Shown: positions 17,501-24,213 of the stretch, one piece after another
How the letters are laid out: each line of letters opens with the position of its first letter
Numbering within the stretch: the first letter of the stretch is position 1
Assembly (NCBI GenBank): GCA_011087765.1
Contig: JAALLA010000019.1
Span: 1 to 38,776 of the forward strand
DNA from: Pirellulaceae bacterium
GTDB lineage: Bacteria; Planctomycetota; Planctomycetia; Pirellulales; Pirellulaceae
Length of the DNA stretch: 38,776 nt
Direction: 5' to 3'
Position numbers and translations under genes: made by a program
Notes under the pieces: model-generated
Seen by the model: only the letters and a program-made list of their open reading frames with translations
Told to the model about the DNA's origin: nothing
Databases searched by the model: none

Positions 17501-18452
17501 CGCCGGCTGCACCAATGGGGACTAGGCCTAACTCGATTCTACCGGCAGAAATTAATCCAGCGGCGACACTGCCAAATCCAATGCCTAAAACGACGGCGAT
17601 CAAGAGAGGCGTTCGGTCAGATTCAATTATACCGCCGCTCTCGGTAGCAAAAACGTCGATATTGAGTTGAGCTAAAGCGGCGACTGCCCAGAAAAAAGAA
17701 ATGCCCAGGGCAATTCTGAAAAGAGTACGGTAGGAGAATAGCTGGAAAAGGTCTTTGATGGTCTCGCCAATCAAAGTGATTGGGAATTTAGCTTTTGCGT
17801 TTGCAGCGGGGAGAGACCAAACTAAAAAGCTCAAGATCGTTCCAACGACGGCAATTCCAATTAGAACACCGGCTGCTAAACCAATGTTGTCTTGTCCTCG
17901 ATTCGTAATGTCGGAAAGTGCGCCACCAATCGCCATGCCGATGACGGTTGCGGAGAGAGTCGCTAAATTGAAAACTCCGTTACCGGCGGCAATTGTTTTT
18001 TCATTCAATAATTCCGGGATGGTGCCAACCTTGGCTGGCGAAAAGAGTGCACTCTGAAGACCCATCAAGAATACAGCGGCAAGCAATATCCAGAAAAAGG
18101 GGTCGATTCCGGTAGCGGGGTCGGGTTCGCCCAGTAGGCTGACTGCGATGACCCCAATGGTCATGATTGCAATTTCTGCAATCTTGCAGCCAATGATGAC
18201 AGTTCGTTTCTTAAATCTGTCAGCCAGCCAACCAGCGACTGACGCAAATAGAATATAGGGAATGATGAAAAATGAAGAGCCAATGATCAAAAGCGTTCCC
18301 TGATCTTCAGGGGCAAATTGATTTTTACCGACACCAATCACAAACCAGCGAAAAACATTGTCGTTGATCGAAGTTAGCCACTGAGTCCACAGCAGCCCTT
18401 GAAAGCTGGAAGACCAAATTCCGCGGGATGAGGGTTCGGCGGGTTGACTCAT
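14589..18452 (-). CDS. LplT-Aas-type fusion: MFS transporter, acyltransferase and acyl-ACP/AMP ligase
   Basis: The ATG at 18452 gives 1287 residues and begins MSQPAEPSSR, before the first MFS helix. The longer frame to 18593 adds an unlikely basic leader. Residues 1-400 form an MFS domain with SINDNVFRWF and WLADRFKKR, like lysophospholipid transporter LplT. After a polar linker and two helices comes a PlsC acyltransferase: NHSSWLD (585-591) and FPEGG (656-660). From about 780 there is an AMP-forming ligase: FTSGSTGVPKG (926-936), then YGTTELSP and a late TGDVAIIDDDGFIKITGR, ending with GTGKLDL. In E. coli the matching functions are split between lplT and aas, which import and reacylate lysophosphatidylethanolamine. 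All catalytic motifs look intact. Confidence 0.92.
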   Translation of the reverse strand: MSQPAEPSSRGIWSSSFQGLLWTQWLTSINDNVFRWFVIGVGKNQFAPEDQGTLLIIGSSFFIIPYILFASVAGWLADRFKKRTVIIGCKIAEIAIMTIGVIAVSLLGEPDPATGIDPFFWILLAAVFLMGLQSALFSPAKVGTIPELLNEKTIAAGNGVFNLATLSATVIGMAIGGALSDITNRGQDNIGLAAGVLIGIAVVGTILSFLVWSLPAANAKAKFPITLIGETIKDLFQLFSYRTLFRIALGISFFWAVAALAQLNIDVFATESGGIIESDRTPLLIAVVLGIGFGSVAAGLISAGRIELGLVPIGAAGVAIFSFLLWLTPPDFINGDPYNFDKIMTFIFLAGLGFSAGVFDVPLASYLQHNSPIEKRGSLLAATNCLAFGSILLFFGVMLFCTQATEPGTIAQLPAELTKKSLSNAEQLELEETIGRFENSPVGDQPGIEKVVSQTPENLRSATLTHLIAKDAERRTAVSKPLRLEEYVAEFSPENSNFSEQEATNFQRQILKVQRQIRPLPLLNSRQIFLVMCILTIPVIAYSLYLLIKQTVRLLFFLAFQIIYRVRINGIENLPKQGGAVVVANHSSWLDGAILLVLVPRLPRIIAWAGNFSHWALQKWAAFCGIILIAGGPKSIRNGLKIAKQTIDQGEVVGLFPEGGISRDCQIKNFKPGLTKIINLKENKIPVIPVYFDQLWGSIFSFSQGKSIKKWPRSFRRPLSVHIGKPIEKADTMFAIRQSVQELSATTMDNPAGKFVSAPSAFIKSCKRNKFRSKIGDSTNQEETGGKLLTRALVLRRLLKKHVLNNQEENVGVLIPPSVGGAIVNLALALDKRVAINLNYSLSNDLINHCVKEAEIKTVLTTRKVAEKFNFDFDCNIFYLDDLKDKVSGLDKLIGAFQSFVVPGALLDSSLGLNQIKPDDTLTIVFTSGSTGVPKGVMLTQKNIMSNVLGIERVGSLVPDDTLIGVLPFFHSMGYTVTLWVPMTTDSRGVYHFNPLDAKIVGKIAKKFSATIIVATPTFLRSYMRRCTPDQFSSLNMVIAGAERLPPELCEEFENKFGVRPVEGYGTTELSPVAAVNIPYSRQTKKDFQIDAKEGTVGRPMPNMAARVTDLDSGELLGPNQPGMLWICGPSVMKGYLNKPEATAEVIDGKWYKTGDVAIIDDDGFIKITGRMSRFSKIGGEMVPHLKIEEVLSEFLDSTPSDDSDDHLLVAVTAVPDEKKGERLIVLYTKTAKTVEEMQQSLKDAGLPNIFIPMTSGFIQVDHLPILGTGKLDLRGIKEIALEKAGT

Positions 18453-18860
18453 GGATTTACCGGTTTTTCGTCTTAATTGGTTCCGCAATCGCTCAGGTTT
18501 AAATCCTGATCTAGTCAAATGTAAGTACTTAACATTCAGTTTAAAAGATGGTTTTGCGGCTTGATACCCGAATGGTTGGAAATGTTGAACCAATCGTTAG
18601 ACATGGAATAACTTCTGTTTTCTTCCAAAGTTCGCAGGCGCGGCAACGGTTGTTTTCAATAGAACCCAAAAAAACGGAACCAATTCTTTTCAGGGTTGAT
18701 ATTTGTGAGTCCCTGGTTCAAGAAGAAAACGTTAGAAAAACGATAGGGAAAAAAGGTTTAATTGCTCTTGTTGGACACAGCGTTTGTCCGTGAAACGATA
18801 TTTCATGGGGATAGCGGTTGGCGAAGCGCAATTCTTTCCCAACCCTGAATGGAAAAAATA
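18453..18860. other. Divergent intergenic region upstream of the fusion gene
   Basis: About 400 nt without a supported gene. Open frames here are only extensions or shadows. A short inverted pair GGACA / TGTCC lies near 18775-18790. No convincing promoter hexamer pair was found for the plus-strand gene. Confidence 0.35.
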
Positions 18861-19202
18861 ATGCGACGTACTTCAATCATGACGTTAGGGCTGGTACTGA
18901 TATTCATCGGAATTCAGTTGAACTTGGTTGATACCTACGTGTTGACTCCCCGATTTTCAAATCTACTCGCGGATCATGCGACGGTAGAGCGGGAGGTGGC
19001 GTCGGTAAGTCCACAACCGGAAGTACGTGCTAGTAACTACTATCGTGCTTCCTATTCGAATAATAGTCGAACCGCTGCAAAGTCGGAAAAATCCGTCTTG
19101 GGCGTTCAAAAAAAGATTACAACGCCAACGTGGCTTTGTTGGCCCATTTTATTTTTAGGAACGGTTGTGTTTCTGAATGGATTTTCGATCAGAAGAGAAT
19201 GA
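18861..19202 (+). CDS. Small two-helix membrane protein of unknown function
   Basis: I do not recognise the family. The product has a hydrophobic N-terminal helix (TSIMTLGLVLIFIGIQLNLV), a polar serine- and tyrosine-rich middle (ASNYYRASYSNNSRTAAKSE) and a second helix near the C-terminus (LCWPILFLGTVVFLNGF), then a short basic end. The middle would face outside if both ends are cytoplasmic. I prefer the ATG at 18861 (113 residues), which has GGAAAAA just upstream; the ATG at 18849 would add four residues. It precedes the STAS/kinase pair but is separated from it by 376 nt and a promoter. Confidence 0.6.
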   Translation: MRRTSIMTLGLVLIFIGIQLNLVDTYVLTPRFSNLLADHATVEREVASVSPQPEVRASNYYRASYSNNSRTAAKSEKSVLGVQKKITTPTWLCWPILFLGTVVFLNGFSIRRE

Positions 19203-19578
19203 TCGTTTTAGAGTTCAATATTAGTAAACCAGGCTCTACCTACAGCGTTGGTCGGTTTGGATTAGCTTAAGATTGGATAACGGGCCGGCAAATTGGAAAC
19301 AAAAACGCTAGTTTGATGCGTAGACGGATGAGATTCTGGTCGATCATTCGGGGACGTATCAGCTAGTGTTTTTTATTTTAAAAACGGGGCAGGAGTTGCT
19401 TTTGAGGAAATAACACTGATTCTTTCCGGCTTAATTTAGCTGGAAAGTTCCGCAGAGTTATGAGTGAGATTGCCCCCAAAAAGGTGCTGATTTGTTTTTG
19501 ACGCGTTGGATTGGCAAGGTATGATAAATTGTCCGAACCAGCTGTGTTTTTGTTGTTTTTGCTTTTCGAGAAGATGTG
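19203..19578 (+). other. Leader region of the STAS/kinase pair
   Basis: No gene is supported here. A 9-bp stem (CTTTCCGGC at 19422-19430 with GCTGGAAAG at 19439-19447, one G-T pair, 8-nt loop) lies upstream of the promoter at 19498-19525. It has no U-tract on either strand, so it is not a clear terminator. Confidence 0.4.
19498..19525 (+). promoter_or_regulatory. Sigma70-type promoter for the STAS/kinase pair
   Basis: TTGACG at 19498-19503 and TATGAT at 19520-19525 are separated by 16 nt. This is the best housekeeping-type promoter I see in the window. It would give a leader of about 45 nt before the STAS ATG at 19579. Confidence 0.6.
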
Positions 19579-19932
19579 ATGTCAGAATTTGAATGCATTA
19601 CCACAGAAGCTCTCGAAAACGCGACGATTGTCAAGTTCGTCGATCAACGAGTGATGAATCCTGCTCGGATTGAATCCCTTGGCCGAGAGTTGCTCTCGCT
19701 GGTGGACGGGGCGGTTGCGACGGGAATTGTCTTGAATTTTGACGGTGTGAGTTTTTTTTCCAGTGCTGCGATCAACAAATTGATCAAGCTGGAGAGTGAG
19801 AGTAGAAAAAATGGACTGCAATTAAGATTGAGTAATTTGCGTCCTGAGGTGCGAGATTTGTTTAGCTATACAAACCTCGATTCATTGTTTCAGATAAAAG
19901 ATAATCAATTCGATGCAATCGAGTCACTTTAG
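19579..19932 (+). CDS. STAS-domain anti-sigma-factor antagonist
   Basis: This is a single STAS domain of 117 residues. GIVLNFDGVSFFSSAAINKL contains the SSA motif whose serine is the usual target of an anti-sigma kinase. It is a paralogue of the STAS protein at 13072-13422; both keep the motif, but the rest is quite divergent. The ATG at 19579 is preferred over the adjacent GTG at 19576. The kinase gene follows after about 70 nt on the same strand, so the two form a partner-switching module. The sigma factor or other output is not encoded nearby. Confidence 0.87.
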   Translation: MSEFECITTEALENATIVKFVDQRVMNPARIESLGRELLSLVDGAVATGIVLNFDGVSFFSSAAINKLIKLESESRKNGLQLRLSNLRPEVRDLFSYTNLDSLFQIKDNQFDAIESL

Positions 19933-20004
19933 ATTGGGTGGCCATTGAGTGTGGGCCTGAGGGCTCAGACGAGTTTTTGAATAGATTGAAGATTCAGGTT
20001 AATC

Positions 20005-20436
20005 ATGGAAAGTACAACTCAGCATTGGCGGTATGATGATCACATTCCAAGTGAGCCGGATTGCTGCGCAACGATAGTTGGTATGGTCCTTGAGCAGTTG
20101 GAAAAAAATGGTTGGGGTAACAAAGATACCTTCGGTATTCATATGGCCATGGAAGAGGCGGTGATGAATGCAATCGACCACGGAAACAACCGGAGTCCTG
20201 ACAAGACGGTACACTTGGTGATTGAGATTTGCGGGAATCGATTTTATTCGAAAATCACGGATCAGGGCGAAGGTTTTGATCCGTCAACCGTCCCCGACCC
20301 CACTGAAGAGGAAAATCTCGAAAAGGATTGCGGCCGCGGCGTGATGCTCATTCGAAATTTTGTCGATGTCGTGCTTTACAACGACAAAGGCAATTCCCTT
20401 GAGTTGACAAAGCAAAACTCAGAGGCCGAGGCGTGA
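20005..20436 (+). CDS. RsbW/SpoIIAB-like serine kinase (HATPase_c_2)
   Basis: This 143-residue GHKL ATPase has MAMEEAVMNAIDHGNN as the N-box (E51 and N55), DQGEGFDP as the G1 box (D86, G88, G90) and GRGVMLIRNF as the G2 box (from G110). Proteins of this class bind a sigma factor or other partner and phosphorylate the STAS antagonist on serine. There is no dimerisation histidine and no sensor domain, which fits the anti-sigma class rather than histidine kinases. An AGG lies upstream of the ATG. The partner is most likely the STAS protein encoded just before it. Confidence 0.9.
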   Translation: MESTTQHWRYDDHIPSEPDCCATIVGMVLEQLEKNGWGNKDTFGIHMAMEEAVMNAIDHGNNRSPDKTVHLVIEICGNRFYSKITDQGEGFDPSTVPDPTEEENLEKDCGRGVMLIRNFVDVVLYNDKGNSLELTKQNSEAEA

Positions 20437-20505
20437 CAATCAACGCGTCAGTTGATGCGTGACTGCCGTTCGCAAGCAATTTTCAGGTCGTTTACCGGAT
20501 GCAAT

Positions 20506-22080
20506 TTAGTTGCTGCTGGTTGAAAAGATCGACGCGGGTAGGTTTTCCGAGTTAACTAAATTTGCTCCTGCTGGATTCGCGGACCAGGCGTATCGTACTG
20601 CCGTCGGTTTCGACACTTCTTTGCAACTCACAACGATTGTATTGTTGTATATTTTTGCGTCGGCCCAATGCCAGGTTTGGTTGTCACCAGTGATCTCAAA
20701 ACGTTGGAGGGGCTTTCCATCGCTGGTTTTTAAGCCCGCTCCAGTGTGAGCAAATTCGATGATCATCTTTTCCGCTTCTACCCGGGAAGATTTGTAAAGT
20801 GGTCCGCTAACCGTAACTGGTTTTTGGTAATCGTTGTTTAGCGCCCACCGAGCTAGTCTCAAGCCAACGGTCTTTTTGTTTTTCGGGTGAATGTCTTTCG
20901 CGTCTCCGACATCGTTGATGGTCGCCATGCCAGTGCCAGCGAGTGCCAGAGTTTTTCTTTGCTGATCCTGGACGGTTGCCCAATCACTTTGCTGTCCGGG
21001 CTCGGTTGTTACTGGCTTGAAATTTGCCAATTGGGCGAAATAAAACGGGAATTCATCGTCCCAGCGTGCTCGCCAATCTTGAATCATTAGCGTAAACATT
21101 TCCTGATAGATCCCAGCTAAACCCGCTTTCGCGTTCGCTTCGCCTTGATACCAAATCGCTCCCCTCATGGTGTAACCAACGAAAGGATGAATCATGCCAT
21201 TGTAAAGAACCGTTGGGTTGCGCTCATTCTCATAGGTTGGTTTTTCCCTTTGGGGGCGTCTGGGAAGGCGCACTCTTTCGGATGCTGATTTATTCTTGTT
21301 TTCGGCGCGTACTTTGGCGGCTCTCTTGTCCCAATTGGCCATCGCTGCGTCGTATTTTTTCTTTGCCGTTTCGGGGTCAAACGATTTAGCCGTGCGGTCA
21401 AGTTCTGCGATCATCTTTTTCCCATGCGCGTTAGAGAGCATGGCTTCCCTGCTTGTATAGCATTCAGACCTTTTGCCGCCCCAGCAGGATTGGATAATAC
21501 CAACAGGCATCCCTGTTTCTTGATGAACTTTTTTGGCAAAGTAATAGGCAACTGCCGAGAAATTCCCTGATGTTTCGGGAGAGGAAAGGTTCCAGGTTCC
21601 TTGGATGTTGTTATGGGGTTGGGCAGCCGGTGTGTTGGCGGCCAGGAAAAATCGTATTGACGAGTTTTTGGATTTTGGCAAATCGGCTTTGGCATCAAGT
21701 GAGTTTTGTAGCTTGAATGCCATGTTGGATTGCCCGCTCGCAAACCAGACTTCACCTACGAGAATGTTTTTAATTTCAACTCTATCATTGCCATTTTCAA
21801 TCACCATGTTCATGCCCTGTCGACTGGCCTTCATCGCGGGCAGTGTGATTTTCCAGTTTCCTTCGTCGGTGGATTTTGTAGAAACCGTATTTCCATTGAA
21901 TGCGACGTCGACTTGAGTATTGGCATCCGCCCACCCCCAAATGGACACAGGTTTGTCCCGTTGTAGCACCATTTGATTACTGAAGAATGATGGTAATTTC
22001 AATTCTGCCAGTAGTTCAGCACTTGGCAAAGTGAACCAAATTAAAGTGGCGATGATCGTGAAAAAATGGTGTGGTCGCAT
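20506..22080 (-). CDS. Exported sialate O-acetylesterase-like SGNH hydrolase
   Basis: A signal peptide (MRPHHFFTIIATLIWFTLPS, ending near LLA-EL) precedes a 524-residue esterase. The start at 22080 is chosen over the TTG at 22092 because GAGG lies 8 nt upstream of this ATG. Catalytic blocks are GEVWFASGQSNM (nucleophile serine near residue 118), IWYQGEANA, and DAKDIHPKNKK with the Asp-x-x-His pair. This family removes O-acetyl groups from sialic acids or acetylated polysaccharides, and planctomycetes use many such enzymes on algal glycans. The true substrate cannot be read from the sequence. It probably acts in the periplasm or outside the cell. Confidence 0.9.
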   Translation of the reverse strand: MRPHHFFTIIATLIWFTLPSAELLAELKLPSFFSNQMVLQRDKPVSIWGWADANTQVDVAFNGNTVSTKSTDEGNWKITLPAMKASRQGMNMVIENGNDRVEIKNILVGEVWFASGQSNMAFKLQNSLDAKADLPKSKNSSIRFFLAANTPAAQPHNNIQGTWNLSSPETSGNFSAVAYYFAKKVHQETGMPVGIIQSCWGGKRSECYTSREAMLSNAHGKKMIAELDRTAKSFDPETAKKKYDAAMANWDKRAAKVRAENKNKSASERVRLPRRPQREKPTYENERNPTVLYNGMIHPFVGYTMRGAIWYQGEANAKAGLAGIYQEMFTLMIQDWRARWDDEFPFYFAQLANFKPVTTEPGQQSDWATVQDQQRKTLALAGTGMATINDVGDAKDIHPKNKKTVGLRLARWALNNDYQKPVTVSGPLYKSSRVEAEKMIIEFAHTGAGLKTSDGKPLQRFEITGDNQTWHWADAKIYNNTIVVSCKEVSKPTAVRYAWSANPAGANLVNSENLPASIFSTSSN

Positions 22081-22122
22081 GGATAGCCTCAATCGGAGAT
22101 TAGTGAGCTTGCTATTTTGGCG

Positions 22123-22890
22123 TTAATTGTCATCGATTTCAAGCAAAACAGGGCAGTGGTCGGAATAGTATATGTTTTTTAAGTGGGCAACGTTTTGAAT
22201 TGACGATTGAAGAGTGGCGTTGACGAATTGGTAGTCAATCCGCCAGGCACCTCGGTCGGTCCTGGTTGGATTGGTGGGGGGCCACCAGGTATAGCTCCGC
22301 CCTGCGGGTGTTTGATTTCGGAATGAATCGATAAAGCCCTCGTCCAGCCACTGTTGTAGCCAGTGACGTTCGTCCTGTCGAAAGCCGGAAGGGCTCGTAG
22401 TCGCTTGATCCGGGGGGACATCCAAAAGTGATCGTGCGATGTTGAAGTCTCCAACTACGATCACGCGAGGTTGTTCCTCTCTTATTTTTGTTACCCAACC
22501 AGAGAAGTCTTCGAGGAATTCTAATTTGAAATTGTGGCGAACTTGACTTGCGGATCCGTTGGGAATGTAGCAGTTAATTACTGTCAAGTTTTCGAAATCA
22601 GTGCGAAGGATTCGGCCCTCAACGTCATATTTTTCGAGGCCCATTCCGAATTCGATGTGGCGGGGTTTGATTTTGGAAAACGTGGCAACACCGCTGTAGC
22701 CCTTTCGCTTGGCAGAATGCCAACAGTGATGGTAGCCAATGCTGTTGAGCAATAAGACCGGGACACTGCCGGAATGAGCTTTTGTTTCTTGTAGGCAAAT
22801 CACGTCGTAATCGTGGTCTTCAATCCAATCGAATAGCCCTTTTTTGATTGCCGAGCGAATGCCGTTGATGTTGTACGTAATGATCTTCAT
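22123..22890 (-). CDS. xth: Exodeoxyribonuclease III
   Basis: ExoIII is an AP endonuclease and 3'-5' exonuclease of base-excision repair. The 255-residue protein has the full catalytic set: NINGIRSAIKKG (metal-site asparagine), CLQETKA (metal-binding glutamate), CYIPNG, VGDFNIA, DRGAWRIDY and SDHCPV (catalytic Asp-His). The ATG at 22890 gives the family N-terminus MKIITYN; a TTG two codons earlier is possible. It is encoded between the esterase and dprA on one strand, with 28 nt to dprA, so it may share a transcript with dprA as a DNA-processing pair. Confidence 0.95.
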   Translation of the reverse strand: MKIITYNINGIRSAIKKGLFDWIEDHDYDVICLQETKAHSGSVPVLLLNSIGYHHCWHSAKRKGYSGVATFSKIKPRHIEFGMGLEKYDVEGRILRTDFENLTVINCYIPNGSASQVRHNFKLEFLEDFSGWVTKIREEQPRVIVVGDFNIARSLLDVPPDQATTSPSGFRQDERHWLQQWLDEGFIDSFRNQTPAGRSYTWWPPTNPTRTDRGAWRIDYQFVNATLQSSIQNVAHLKNIYYSDHCPVLLEIDDN

Positions 22891-22918
22891 GTTCAAAATA
22901 GGCGGGGAGAAATTGTTT

Positions 22919-24046
22919 TTAGCGACGAACTACGGAGGTGCCCGAGACACGTTGAATTAATGAACGCATTTCAAGAATGCTAATAGTTGACATGACTCTC
23001 GCTGCAGGGATGTTCGTTTTTTCTATGATTGCGTCGATCAACGTCGGAGTCGTTTCAATCGTGTTTAGAATGTCTCGTTCCTGCTCAGTCAGTTTAAGTT
23101 CCGCTGGATTGCGAATTTCTCCTGCTTGTTGGGTTTGAATGGGGTTAGCGAGGGGCCCAAGTTCCTCGAGCACATCGTCGACAGAATTTACCAGTTTTGC
23201 TCCATCTTGAATTAACTTGTGACATCCTTGGGACATACGATTGTCGATTTGTCCGGGGACCGCAAAGACTTCCCTCCCCTGCTCCATTGCTAGTCTCGCT
23301 GAAATTAAAGCGCCGCTTCTTCGTGCGGCCTCAACAACAACCACTCCTAAACTCAACCCGGAAACGATTCGGTTGCGTCTTGGAAAAGATCCACTGCGAG
23401 GCGGGGTGTCTGGCGGTGATTCCGAAAGGACAGCCCCGCTGTGAGTGATTTCATGGGCGAGTGCAGCATGGTCCGTTGGATACAGTTTCAGATGGCCGCC
23501 CCCGAGGACGGCAATTGTTCTTCCACCCGCCTCAAGCGTTGCCTGGTGGGCGGTCGCATCGATCCCTCTCGCTAATCCGGAGATGATCGTGATACCGGCC
23601 ATTGATAACCCTCTAGCCAATTGAGATGCAATTTTGATTCCATATCTCGTTGCATGACGGGAACCGACAATGGCGATGCTAAGGTTGTCTGCAGGAACCA
23701 GCTTGCCGCGAGAATAAAGAACCGAGGGCGGGTCGTAAATTTCTGAAAGGCGTTCAGGGTAAGCACCTTCGAAGCGTTCGATCATATCAATCTTGTGCCG
23801 CTGGCATGTCTTAATGATTGAATCCACCGGTGCTATATCGCGAGTATTTAAGATCGCGTTGACTAGTTTTGGTCCGATTCCTGGAAGCTGCTTAAGTTCA
23901 GCGGCGGTTGCTTTGAATACGTTGGGAGCTGAGCCAAAGCGATGGATTAATTCTGAATAGACGACCGGCCCTACGCCGGGGATGCGAGTCAAGCGGAGCG
24001 CCGAATAGACGCTGTTCTGGTGGGAACCGAGGGTGTTGTTATCGAT
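22919..24046 (-). CDS. dprA: DNA-processing protein DprA, probable ATC start
   Basis: DprA loads RecA on incoming single-stranded DNA in transformation. Visible parts are an N-terminal helix-hairpin-helix (RIPGVGPVVYSELIHRFGS), the Rossmann core (IAIVGSRHATRYGIKIASQL, SGLARGIDATAHQ, VLGGG, PRRNRIVSGLS) and a C-terminal winged-helix-like part (DAIIEKTNIPAARVMSTISI). The first ATG/GTG/TTG codon is a TTG at 23992, which begins inside the hairpin segment (ALRLTRIPGVG). The frame is open upstream to 24068. A GAGGAG lies 6 nt before an ATC at 24044-24046, which would give 375 residues and a complete N-terminus. I therefore place the start there, with moderate confidence. Confidence 0.85.
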   Translation of the reverse strand: MDNNTLGSHQNSVYSALRLTRIPGVGPVVYSELIHRFGSAPNVFKATAAELKQLPGIGPKLVNAILNTRDIAPVDSIIKTCQRHKIDMIERFEGAYPERLSEIYDPPSVLYSRGKLVPADNLSIAIVGSRHATRYGIKIASQLARGLSMAGITIISGLARGIDATAHQATLEAGGRTIAVLGGGHLKLYPTDHAALAHEITHSGAVLSESPPDTPPRSGSFPRRNRIVSGLSLGVVVVEAARRSGALISARLAMEQGREVFAVPGQIDNRMSQGCHKLIQDGAKLVNSVDDVLEELGPLANPIQTQQAGEIRNPAELKLTEQERDILNTIETTPTLIDAIIEKTNIPAARVMSTISILEMRSLIQRVSGTSVVRR

Positions 24047-24213
24047 CGAAGTCTCCTCAGGTTTGAGTCATTTCAGATCGGTTTCGCAGTTTCAGTATTA
24101 TCTTGTGCCCGCTTCGAAACAAGGAGAGGGAGGGAATCAGATGGAATATCCACGAATTAATCGCGATTACTTATCTTGAAAGTGGTAGCGTTTTTGTGCG
24201 AGTAGTAAAAGAT

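Noticed and set aside
19422-19447. A terminator after the small membrane protein
   Set aside because: The 9-bp stem has no U-tract on either strand and lies 220 nt after the stop codon.
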